Assembly: GCA_028873595.1 (NCBI GenBank)
Contig: JAPPOV010000028.1
Span: 26,978 to 90,977, forward strand
Origin: Gemmatimonadota bacterium
Lineage (GTDB): Bacteria; Gemmatimonadota; Gemmatimonadetes; Longimicrobiales; Gaopeijiaceae
DNA length: 64,000 nt
Direction: 5' to 3'
Shown here: one piece after another, positions 43,074 through 50,377 of the stretch
Position numbering within the stretch: the stretch's first letter is position 1
How the letters are laid out: every line of letters starts with the position of its first letter
Translations under genes and position numbers: made by a program
Notes under the pieces: generated by a model
Databases searched by the model: none
The model's input: only the letters and a program-made list of their open reading frames with translations
What the model was told of the DNA's origin: nothing

Positions 43074-43235
43074 TTACAGGCTGAAATCCGTCAGGAGTCG
43101 CCACTCCTTTTCACCCAGCTTCGCTCGGATCGCCTGACAGGGCTTGAGCCGATCTTTCAGTGCTCGGGACCGCGACGACTCTCCCATGACAGCCCTATCC
43201 TGCCCGGTGATCTGCTCTTCCCTGGTCTCGCTCAT
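43074..43235 (-). CDS. Small hypothetical protein in front of ccdA
   Basis: 53 residues, MSETREEQITGQDRAVMGES at the start and ARLKPC/KLGEKEWRLLTDFSL-like charged end (RLKPCQAIRAKLGEKEWRLL). Charged, no membrane span. The ATG at 43235 has GGAGAG nine bases upstream and the stop is 8 bases from ccdA, so it is very probably translated. No known family; a role with CcdA is suggested only by position. Confidence 0.62.
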   Translation of the reverse strand: MSETREEQITGQDRAVMGESSRSRALKDRLKPCQAIRAKLGEKEWRLLTDFSL

Positions 43236-43350
43236 CACACCAACTCTCCGTCCGTGACCTTCTCCGCCCCGGCCAGGACGATCGTCATACCGACGATTTC
43301 GTCGTCCCTGGCCTTCGTATTCCACCTGGGCAAAGCCCCCTCGACACTTC

Positions 43351-43797
43351 TTAGCGACGCCGCGCCCACAGGACTAGGGCCAGGCCGACGGCCGCACCCA
43401 GCATGGCACCGCCGGCGATCGTGCTCATTGGCGGCGCACGCAGCGGGGCAGGGGGCACCCCGAGCTCATCTTCGCCCTGGACCACCGCCTCTTCTTCGTC
43501 GGCACTCCGCGAGCTGCCCGCAGAGGGGTCGTATGTGACCGTCTGGTCGAAACTCCCAGACCAGTCACACGTCGGGCATGCGAGCTTGTCCGTATCCCGC
43601 GCAGTCCGATTCGGCCACCCGACTTCGTCTCCGCAAAGAGGGCAGCCGGATCCGCTCGGAAGGGGCACAAGAGCCGCATAGAGCGCCCCTTTCGAGAGAT
43701 CGAGATCCTCGGCGATCTGGTTCACGCTACGCACGGAACCCCAGTAGAGCTCATTCGCTTTTGCAGCGATCTCTTGCGTGACTTCGGAGGCGTGCAT
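43351..43797 (-). CDS. HTH and zinc-ribbon protein with C-terminal membrane anchor
   Basis: 148 residues from the ATG at 43797 (GGAGAAGACGCC before it). The N-terminus has an HTH-like segment, RSVNQIAEDLDLSKGALYAA, then a four-cysteine ribbon (CPLCGDEVGW ... CPTCDWSG), an acidic linker and a C-terminal membrane helix (IAGGAMLGAAVGLALVLWAR). The combination suggests a membrane-tethered DNA-binding or sensing protein. I do not recognise a named family. Divergent from the hydrolase gene at 43910. Confidence 0.7.
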   Translation of the reverse strand: MHASEVTQEIAAKANELYWGSVRSVNQIAEDLDLSKGALYAALVPLPSGSGCPLCGDEVGWPNRTARDTDKLACPTCDWSGSFDQTVTYDPSAGSSRSADEEEAVVQGEDELGVPPAPLRAPPMSTIAGGAMLGAAVGLALVLWARRR

Positions 43798-43909
43798 GGC
43801 GTCTTCTCCTGCCTTGACCCGTCCTGCTGGTTGGGAGAAGATAACTCCCAACCGCCCACGGCGCACAGCCGTAAGTCGGCGTCCGACGTAAAGTTCCGCC
43901 TCAGACCGA

Positions 43910-44578
43910 TTGAGTCCCTTGGCCTTCGGCGCACTCAGAATTCCGGTTACTCATGGTCACCTCGAAGCCCTCGTGAGGGAGCCCGAGGGTTCGATGCGTG
44001 GCGCCGCCATCGTGTGCCACCCGCACCCGCTCCACGGCGGCACGATGCACACGAAAGCAGTGTACCGGGCAGCCCAGGGCCTGAACGATGCGGGCCTTGT
44101 CTCCCTCCGCTTCAATTTCCGTGGCGTGGGCCTGAGTACGGGAAGTCACGATGAAGGGATCGGGGAGCGGGACGACCTGAGGGCCGCAATCGATTGGATC
44201 GACATGGAATTCCCGCACCTCCCCCTCGTCGTCGGCGGTTTCTCGTTCGGCTCCATGGTCGGTCTTTCGGTCGGAGCTGAAGACGACCGCGTCATCGGCC
44301 TCCTCGGGCTGGGCCTGCCGGTGAATCTCGACGAACGATATGACTATGGTTACCTCACCCACGCAGGGAAACCGGTCCTCGTGGTACAGGGCGAGAATGA
44401 CGAGTTCGGCTCGGGACACCAGGTGGCACAGTCACTCTCACCGCTCGGAAGCCACGTGACAGTGGTTCGTGTCCCCGACAGCGATCATTACTTCGACGGC
44501 AAGTTGGTAGAACTTCGGACTGCTGTTCGGGGATACTATGACTCTGGGCCTGGAGCTAAGCTCCTAGCCGCCATTTAA
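43910..44578 (+). CDS. Alpha/beta hydrolase
   Basis: 222-residue serine hydrolase fold. Oxyanion and nucleophile motifs: AAIVCHPHPLHGGTMHTK near 32-49, LRFNFRGVGLSTGSHDEG and the elbow GGFSFGS (about 108-114, Ser nucleophile). The acid is likely Asp in VVQGENDEFG and the histidine in PDSDHYFDG. This layout matches the small dienelactone-hydrolase/CocE-like group; substrate unknown. The start is a TTG at 43910 or a later codon. Followed by a small gene and the cobalamin adenosyltransferase. Confidence 0.85.
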   Translation: MSPLAFGALRIPVTHGHLEALVREPEGSMRGAAIVCHPHPLHGGTMHTKAVYRAAQGLNDAGLVSLRFNFRGVGLSTGSHDEGIGERDDLRAAIDWIDMEFPHLPLVVGGFSFGSMVGLSVGAEDDRVIGLLGLGLPVNLDERYDYGYLTHAGKPVLVVQGENDEFGSGHQVAQSLSPLGSHVTVVRVPDSDHYFDGKLVELRTAVRGYYDSGPGAKLLAAI

Positions 44579-44590
44579 TTCGGAGAGGTC

Positions 44591-44842
44591 ATGCGCAGCC
44601 GCGACCGTATCCTGCAAAGCCTCGAAAACGTGTATCGCGCGGCGTTCGGTACGGCGGAGGCATCAGGTGACACGGAACGGATGGAAGCACTCGATATGGA
44701 GTATCAACGGGACCAGCTTCAGCTTGAGCTCCTGTTAGACATTCGTGATCTGCTTCGACCCGGCGAAGAAGATTCAGCGGACCGCACAATCTCGCTTCTC
44801 GAAAAGGCCCAGAGTATCCGTAAGCTGACAAAGCTCCGATGA
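44591..44842 (+). CDS. Small helical hypothetical protein
   Basis: 83 residues, acidic and helical: LQSLENVYRAAFGTAEASGD, MEYQRDQLQLELLLDIRDLL, ISLLEKAQSIRKLTKLR. Preceded by GGAGAGGTC and tightly spaced (12 bases after the hydrolase, 1 base before the adenosyltransferase), so expressed in the same operon. No family recognised. Confidence 0.68.
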   Translation: MRSRDRILQSLENVYRAAFGTAEASGDTERMEALDMEYQRDQLQLELLLDIRDLLRPGEEDSADRTISLLEKAQSIRKLTKLR

Positions 44843-44843
44843 C

Positions 44844-45407
44844 ATGAAGATCTATACGCGAACCGGCGACGCCGGCGAGACCGGCCTCTTCGGGGGAGGC
44901 CGGGTCGGGAAAGACCACAGTCGCGTCGGAGCATACGGAACCGTCGACGAGCTGAATGCGTCCATCGGATGGGCCGTGACCCAGGTGGTCGATGCGGAGA
45001 TACGCTCACGTCTGGCGCTACTTCAGCACGACCTCTTCACACTCGGGGCCGAGTTGGCGACGCCGCCGTCAAGGGACGGCAGGAAGCGACCTGAAGTGCC
45101 GCTCATCCCCGCCGGGCGCATTGGTGAGATGGAAGCGTGGATGGACCTGGCGGACGCAGAGCTGCCTGAACTTCGAGCTTTCGTGCTCCCCGGTGGCTCA
45201 CCGGGTGCCGCCGCACTTCACGTATCGCGGACGATTTGCCGACGGGCAGAACGAACCGTTGTGCACTTGGCGAAGACGGACCCTGTTGACGGAATCGTGA
45301 TCACGTACCTGAATCGACTTTCCGATCTGCTGTTCACACTCGCGAGGCTGGAGAACGATCGGCACGGCACGGGCGACGTCGAGTGGGAGAAGAACCCGCA
45401 ACTCTGA
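44844..45407 (+). CDS. PduO-type cob(I)alamin adenosyltransferase
   Basis: Makes adenosylcobalamin from cob(I)alamin and ATP. 187 residues, standard length. Family motifs: YTRTGDAGETGLFGGGRVGK (4-23) for ATP binding, GTVDELNASIGWA (about 32-44), and the C-terminal RAERTVVHL and ITYLNRLSDLLFTLAR blocks. A cobalamin-dependent enzyme must exist elsewhere. Overlaps the next open frame by 25 bases. Confidence 0.93.
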   Translation: MKIYTRTGDAGETGLFGGGRVGKDHSRVGAYGTVDELNASIGWAVTQVVDAEIRSRLALLQHDLFTLGAELATPPSRDGRKRPEVPLIPAGRIGEMEAWMDLADAELPELRAFVLPGGSPGAAALHVSRTICRRAERTVVHLAKTDPVDGIVITYLNRLSDLLFTLARLENDRHGTGDVEWEKNPQL

Positions 45408-45424
45408 CGGGTCGCGCGGAGCAG

Positions 45425-45976
45425 ATGGCGCATTCGCTTCGCGCCGCGCTCCGTTCTCGAAACGTCGCACCTGACGCGCAGGAGGCCGTCGGCCGCGTGT
45501 TCGCTCTCGCAATGCAGCCCCGGATTGCTGCCCTTGACGATGACCGTCACCCGGCGTGGCTTCACCCCGGACGCTCGGCACTGATCCTTCTTCACGACGT
45601 AGCGCAGGTGGACTCCATCGTCCTGATCGTGGCGGCACTACACGAGTCAGTCGACACCGCTCTACAGGTCCCTACCGCCGAGATGGAAGGCGGCGTCAGC
45701 CCCGCCGCAGTCCAGGCACTTGCTCGAATCCCCATGCCAGGAGACGAACGCCTCGTCGAGCGCCTCCTGCTTCTGAATTCTGGGCTCGCGCTCGCAGCGC
45801 TGTCCGAGCGGCTCGACCACCTCCGGCATCTTCATATGCGTGAAGATCTGATCGACTCCTGGTCCGAAACGCATGCGGAGGTCTCGAGAGCGTGGCTGCC
45901 CTTCGCAGCTCGAACGGATACCACGCTGGCAAGACGATACGCGCACTGGGCGAGGACGTTCGCGAAGCGGATATGA
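45425..45976 (+). CDS. HD-domain-like hypothetical protein
   Basis: 183 residues from the ATG at 45425 (an earlier start at 45383 would overlap the adenosyltransferase by 25 bases). It resembles the degenerate HD-type pattern used by (p)ppGpp-like hydrolases: LHPGRSALILLHDVAQVDSI then VLIVAALHESVD, where HD and H lie where metal ligands are expected, but several ligands are unclear, so activity is uncertain. C-terminal half is helical (LERLLLLNSGLALAALSERL-type). Confidence 0.6.
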   Translation: MAHSLRAALRSRNVAPDAQEAVGRVFALAMQPRIAALDDDRHPAWLHPGRSALILLHDVAQVDSIVLIVAALHESVDTALQVPTAEMEGGVSPAAVQALARIPMPGDERLVERLLLLNSGLALAALSERLDHLRHLHMREDLIDSWSETHAEVSRAWLPFAARTDTTLARRYAHWARTFAKRI

Positions 45977-45979
45977 GGT

Positions 45980-46172
45980 CTGAATTCCCTCTGGCAAAGA
46001 GAAGGCTGTAGTCACCCTCCGGCACGCCATCGATCCGATAGCGGCCGGCCACGTCCGACACTCCGCGGTAGGGCGTATCCCACAGGAAAACCGCCGCGTT
46101 CTCCAATGACTCACGAGAAATCAAGTCCCAGACCACGCCGGCCACAATCCCGGTCAGCAACCCGACATCGCC
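45980..46172 (-). pseudogene. Decayed CarboxypepD_reg-domain fragment
   Basis: On the minus strand this stretch encodes GIVAGVVWDLISRESLENAA followed by VFLWDTPYRGVSDVAGRYRI and DGVPEGDYSLLFARGN, a clear carboxypeptidase-regulatory-like domain. It then runs into the antisense of the HD-like gene and no proper C-terminus exists. Just upstream, another frame gives a hydrophobic VAAPVLVILGLPIA tail after an in-frame stop, so the N-terminal membrane part also looks broken. Best read as a remnant. Confidence 0.55.
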
Positions 46173-46422
46173 CTGAGCGTATCCCTTACGCGATCGGCAG
46201 GCCGAGGATGACGAGCACTGGAGCGGCCACGATTCAGAGCGCCTGGTACAGCAACATCAGTCCTGGTGGAAGCAACCTCACGAGTGGGTCACACAAGGTT
46301 TCATAAGAGACCCGCACTGATTTCATACAACTCGACTCGTGAGACCGGAATACGCTTGCCACGCCAGACGCAACTGTACAGCTTCTTGGCGCCTGAAGAC
46401 CTCATTCGGACATACAGGATCC

Positions 46423-46656
46423 ATGACCTACATCATCGTTGAGCCCTGCATCGACACAAAGGACGCAAGTTGCGTCGAAGTTTGCCCCGTCGACTGCATT
46501 TACGAGGGTGAGGATCAGTACTACATCCACCCGGACGAGTGTATCGATTGCGGCGCCTGCGAGCCGGAGTGTCCGGTTCAGGCGATTTTTCCCGATACCG
46601 ACGTACCAAGTGAGTGGACCAGCTACGTGGCGAAGAACGCGGACCACTTCGAATAG
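46423..46656 (+). CDS. Seven-iron-type ferredoxin
   Basis: 77-residue electron carrier. First cluster motif in [20 protein letters not shown] (Cx7CxxxCPxxC), as in [3Fe-4S]/[4Fe-4S] ferredoxins; second in [12 protein letters not shown] (CxxCxxCxxxCP), which binds [4Fe-4S]. Start chosen at the ATG 46423 (MTYIIVEPC); the upstream frame from 46339 is not family-like. Cytosolic. A strong terminator follows. Confidence 0.93.
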   Translation: MTYIIVEPCIDTKDASCVEVCPVDCIYEGEDQYYIHPDECIDCGACEPECPVQAIFPDTDVPSEWTSYVAKNADHFE

Positions 46657-46688
46657 ACTCTCTTCGGACGAAGAGCCCCAGACAGAAG

Positions 46689-46725
46689 AGAGCGGCGGAG
46701 GCACTTTGGCCTTCGCCGCTCTTTC
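46689..46725 (+). terminator. Terminator after the ferredoxin gene
   Basis: 9-bp stem AGAGCGGCG (46689-46697) with CGCCGCTCT (46714-46722), followed by TTTCT. The interior bases also pair partly (GAGGC/GCCTT). 32 bases after the ferredoxin stop. Confidence 0.85.
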
Positions 46726-46815
46726 TAATTCTTTCCGCCGAGGATCCAAGAAAAGAATCCACCGCCGGCGCTCACTACGCGCGGTAGCGAGCTTCGCTTC
46801 GGACGATGGTAGGCC

Positions 46816-46980
46816 TTATAGGCCAAGCTCCCTGATACGCTCGAGAGAAATCGGCGACTGAGTCTCACCGGCCGGAATCGGGCGCGGGGGCTTTGTGTCT
46901 TCCTCTTTCTGCTGGCGCACCAGTAGGATCGTCGTCGCGACAGCGGCTGCACTCAGCAGTCCGATCGCAAAGCGCTTCAT
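46816..46980 (-). CDS. 54-residue membrane-anchored protein
   Basis: MKRFAIGLLSAAAVATTILL at the start is an N-terminal membrane anchor, followed by a charged RQQKEEDTKPPRPIPAGETQ tail. GGAGGGAGCGTC precedes the ATG at 46980. A longer in-frame open frame upstream to 47349 overlaps the peptidase gene and is rejected. Function unknown. Divergent from the M20 peptidase. Confidence 0.62.
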   Translation of the reverse strand: MKRFAIGLLSAAAVATTILLVRQQKEEDTKPPRPIPAGETQSPISLERIRELGL

Positions 46981-47088
46981 GACGCTCCCTCCAAGTGAAC
47001 GGAACCCGGGCGCACTCGCGTCACGCGAGTACGCCCCTCTTCTATTACTATCGAGTCCGCTTCTGGTTTCAACCCAGCGTGAATCACC

Positions 47089-48264
47089 ATGGACACAACC
47101 AGGACTCGTTTCGCTGAGGGTGCTCGTCTTGGGGACCCCGTTGCCCTGACAGGCTGGCTCGTCGCGATCCCCTCGGTGAACCCAGTGCTGGAAGCAGGAG
47201 GAAGCGGTGAAGCCGACATCGCCGCGGAATGCGCCGAGCTGCTGGCGGGGTGGGGCTTTGATACGACGATCTCCGAACCGGCTCCCGGGCGACCCAACGT
47301 CGTTGGCCGGCTCGAGGGGAGCGGACCAACGCTGCTCCTGAACGGCCACCTCGACACCGTCGGGGTTGCGGGCATGACCATCGATCCGTTCGGTGCCGAA
47401 GTCACCGGAGACCGTATGTACGGCCGTGGCTCATGCGACATGAAGGCGGGAAACGCGGCCCTGCTCGCCGCAGCCCACCGACTCGCAAGCAGCGGTCCTC
47501 GACCGAGTCTCGTTGTGGCACTGACCTCGGACGAGGAGCACGCGAGTTTGGGGATGGCAGACCTCGTGGCTGGTGACGGCCCTGGCGCCGACGTCGCGGT
47601 GGTGTGCGAGCCTACGAGCCTCCGCGTCATGCCCGCACACAAGGGCTTCGTATGGATTCGCGCTCTCTTCGAGGGTCTGGCTGCACACGGATCTCGGCCG
47701 GACATCGGAGTCGACGCAATCCGGCACGCTGCGTTGTACCTGTCCGCACTCGACCGGTACGCCGAGGACCTTCGTTCCCGAAATGCGCACCCACTGCTCG
47801 GACATGGCTCATTTCACAGCGGAACGATTCGCGGCGGCAGCGCGGAATCGGTCTATCCGGACCGATGTGAGCTCCTGCTGGAACGACGCACGATGCCGGG
47901 GGAGTTACCCCAGGCCGTCGTCTTCGAGTTTCAGGCGGTGCTAGATGCGTTGATCCGAGCTGAGCCGAAGCTGACGGCGTCACTCGAGATGACTCTGGAA
48001 CGGCCCGGAACCGAGGTCCCTCAAGATCATCGCCTGGTCCAGGGGCTACTCGATGCGGGCGAGGCCCTCGGGGTCCCTCGGGTCATCGAAGGGATGACCG
48101 CGTGGGTGGACGCCGCCTTCCTCAACCAGGCTGGGATTCCGGCGGTCTGTTACGGCCCCGGCAGCATTGAGCAGGCCCACACGGACGACGAGTGGGTCGA
48201 CATCCACGAGATCCGGACGTGCGCCAGCGTTCTGGAACGCTTCGCGCGGCAGCTCGTCGGCTAG
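47089..48264 (+). CDS. M20-family metallopeptidase (ArgE/DapE-like)
   Basis: 391-residue zinc amidohydrolase. Zinc and catalytic motifs: LLLNGHLDTVGVAG (about 83-96), YGRGSCDMKAG (about 108-118) and the catalytic LTSDEEHAS (about 145-153), with ligand CEPTS (about 170-174) and terminal GPGSIEQAHTDDEWVDI (about 364-380). No signal peptide, so cytosolic. Substrate could be acetylornithine, succinyl-diaminopimelate or a dipeptide; no neighbour decides. Confidence 0.9.
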   Translation: MDTTRTRFAEGARLGDPVALTGWLVAIPSVNPVLEAGGSGEADIAAECAELLAGWGFDTTISEPAPGRPNVVGRLEGSGPTLLLNGHLDTVGVAGMTIDPFGAEVTGDRMYGRGSCDMKAGNAALLAAAHRLASSGPRPSLVVALTSDEEHASLGMADLVAGDGPGADVAVVCEPTSLRVMPAHKGFVWIRALFEGLAAHGSRPDIGVDAIRHAALYLSALDRYAEDLRSRNAHPLLGHGSFHSGTIRGGSAESVYPDRCELLLERRTMPGELPQAVVFEFQAVLDALIRAEPKLTASLEMTLERPGTEVPQDHRLVQGLLDAGEALGVPRVIEGMTAWVDAAFLNQAGIPAVCYGPGSIEQAHTDDEWVDIHEIRTCASVLERFARQLVG

Positions 48265-48305
48265 GGTGGCGCCCGCCTAACAACCCCTGTCCCCAGCACG
48301 ACGGA

Positions 48306-48337
48306 ACGCCGGGCCGCCTCGTTGGGCAGCCCGGCGT
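48306..48337 (+). terminator. Terminator between convergent genes
   Basis: ACGCCGGGC (48306-48314) pairs with GCCCGGCGT (48329-48337) with a 14-base loop. It lies between the M20 peptidase and the convergent plug-domain gene. Confidence 0.65.
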
Positions 48338-48376
48338 CAAACCGCTACGGCATTGCGCTGGTTTTCTACCGCGAGG

Positions 48377-48763
48377 CTACCTGGACCGGCGACTGGTCAC
48401 CATGATAGCACCTCCGGTGTGACCCGTACCATAGCGAGTCGTCGCGTCATTGGCGCTCAGGTACTCCATCTGCTCGATCTCGGTCGACCGCATCGACTCC
48501 AGGTCCCGCACATTGCTCCGGCGCGAGCCATCGACGTAGAGCTGCACCTGATCACCACCGCGTTGGAGCCAGCGTCGACGGAGACGTTCGATCGCCTGCA
48601 AAGCGTTCATCTCCGGGAGTTCCGCTAGCTCGGCTCTCACGATCCGCGTCATAGACGATCCGGCGGGCCGACTTGATCCGCCACCCGCCGAAGCGCAACC
48701 GGCAAGGCCGAATGCGAGCGCGAGCGCAAAAACCATTGCAATTCTTGACGTGTGTGACCGCAT
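48377..48763 (-). CDS. Small TonB-plug-like lipoprotein
   Basis: 128 residues with a signal peptide ending in a lipobox (GLAGCASAG). The mature part resembles a TonB plug: MNALQAIERLRRRWLQRGGD, VQLYVDGSRRSNVRDLESM, STEIEQMEYLSANDATTRYG and a final GGAIMVTSRR strand. No barrel follows, so it is a stand-alone plug, a type common in this kind of genome. Function unknown. Confidence 0.8.
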   Translation of the reverse strand: MRSHTSRIAMVFALALAFGLAGCASAGGGSSRPAGSSMTRIVRAELAELPEMNALQAIERLRRRWLQRGGDQVQLYVDGSRRSNVRDLESMRSTEIEQMEYLSANDATTRYGTGHTGGAIMVTSRRSR

Positions 48764-48936
48764 GGGCGGGCTCCTTTCCTATGCTCAGAAATGGGCTCCC
48801 AAGATGAGGGACGTTTGATGGTTACGCTACCGTGCTTCGTACTTCAATACACGAAATGTCGATTTGGAAAGCAGGTCGCACACGCTACCCTGTAGATTCT
48901 TGCGAGCGTGATTATTCGAGCGAAGAGCACCCCACG

Positions 48937-49632
48937 ATGACCTACGGCATAGAGGGCGAACGACCCCCCTTGAAGCACGACCGCGACGCGGTCATTGATG
49001 CACTGGTGGAGCACTTCGCGAATGACGTCATGGAGATCGATGAGTTCGAGCGCCTTGTGGCGGCGGCACATGCGGCCAATACAAACGGCGAACTGAAGCG
49101 TCTCCTCCACGACTTACCAAGGCATGCGAACCTGCCTGCGACGACGGATAGGCCAAGCGTACCCATTATGGGCCACTCCACGGGTTACCAGGTGACGACC
49201 GCCTCGAACGTGGAGGAAACAGGATTCATCCTCACCCTGATGGGCGGTGGGAGTCGCCAGGGTCGCTGGAGACCCGCACGGAAGAACACGGTCGTGACGG
49301 TAATGGGGGGAACCGACTTGGACTTCCGTGAGGCAGTGCTGGGTCCAGGCGTTACGGAGGTCCGAGTCTGCGCCTTGTGGGGAGGTGTGGACATCATCGT
49401 GCCGCCCGGACTGAACGTCGAAGTGAACGGGCTCGCGATCATGGGGGGGTTCGATCACATCGTGGACGACGCCAGCCACGACCCGATGGCGCCAACCCTC
49501 AGAGTCACTGGCGTCGCATGCATGGCCGGCGTCGACATCGACACGAGGCAGTCAGGAGAAACCGCCCGCGATGCCCGACGCCGGAGGAAACGTCAGCGCC
49601 GAGAGCAACGCCGCCGACTCAGGGAAGACTGA
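48937..49632 (+). CDS. DUF1707/LiaF-like protein
   Basis: 231 residues. N-terminal DUF1707-like helix pair: LKHDRDAVIDALVEHFANDV and IDEFERLVAAAHAANTNGEL. C-terminal half repeats LiaF-like strands: ILTLMGGGSRQGRW, VVTVMGGTDLDFREAVL, VCALWGGVDIIVPPGLNVEV and LAIMGGFDHI. This shape suggests a cell-envelope stress sensor or regulator. It ends in a very basic ARRRRKRQRREQRRRLRED tail. No membrane helix, unlike classic LiaF. Start chosen at the ATG 48937; the upstream frame to 48832 is not family-like. Confidence 0.82.
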   Translation: MTYGIEGERPPLKHDRDAVIDALVEHFANDVMEIDEFERLVAAAHAANTNGELKRLLHDLPRHANLPATTDRPSVPIMGHSTGYQVTTASNVEETGFILTLMGGGSRQGRWRPARKNTVVTVMGGTDLDFREAVLGPGVTEVRVCALWGGVDIIVPPGLNVEVNGLAIMGGFDHIVDDASHDPMAPTLRVTGVACMAGVDIDTRQSGETARDARRRRKRQRREQRRRLRED

Positions 49633-49909
49633 CGGCACCCCCCAGCCGGGCCACGTGCGCGAATGCCTCAGCACCCTGGAGCAGGGGTCGCCCTGAGACC
49701 TTAAGGAGTTGGTAAGAAGGGCTGCGGGAGATAGACGGCAACTTCGACATCTTCGCCACGGTCTTGCCAAGCTTCATCGAACACTACATATCGACCGAAC
49801 TGTTCACCTCCGGAGATGCCGGATCGCGGAACAGCGCTCTCGCAGATCAGTAAAATCCGAGGTTCACACGACACGAATGGCGGCCATTCGATCGCCGAAG
49901 GGATAGTCC

Positions 49910-50308
49910 ATGCTTCTCCGTTCCGACTTGATTGCTGCTCTCGCCGTGACTGCGGGCATCGGTCTCGCATTACAGGCGGCCGACCATGCGCCCGCGGAGA
50001 CGGCACCCGTCTCGGCCGACGTGCGCCTCGAGGTCAGCTTCGCCAATGAGGTGATGCCTCTCTTCGAGAAGCACTGTTGGGAGTGCCACAGCGAAAACAA
50101 CGCCGAACTCGGCCTGAAGCTCGACACGTACGAAGGTGTGATGGCCGGATCAGACTACGGCACCATCGTAGAGGCCGGCGATGCCGACGCCAGCCTCCTT
50201 GTCGACATGATCGCGTCGGGTGATATGCCCGAGGACTCTGATCCCATGCCTGCTGAAGAACTCGACATCATCAAGGCGTGGATCATGGAAGGTGCTCAGA
50301 ACAACTGA
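49910..50308 (+). CDS. Exported single-haem cytochrome c-like protein
   Basis: 132 residues with an N-terminal signal/anchor (LIAALAVTAGIGLALQAADH). One c-type haem motif, CWECH, lies in FEKHCWECHSENNAELGL (about 52-69), and the axial methionine is likely in SGDMPEDSDPM. It resembles the Planctomycete-type cytochrome C domain. It is convergent with the cytochrome b-c fusion and probably an electron partner of it. Confidence 0.85.
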   Translation: MLLRSDLIAALAVTAGIGLALQAADHAPAETAPVSADVRLEVSFANEVMPLFEKHCWECHSENNAELGLKLDTYEGVMAGSDYGTIVEAGDADASLLVDMIASGDMPEDSDPMPAEELDIIKAWIMEGAQNN

Positions 50309-50377
50309 GCACAGCGTCTGCGGACAGCTGCTAACCGGTCGTCCGCTCGAACGCGTCCGCCCGAAGGCTGACGAAGA

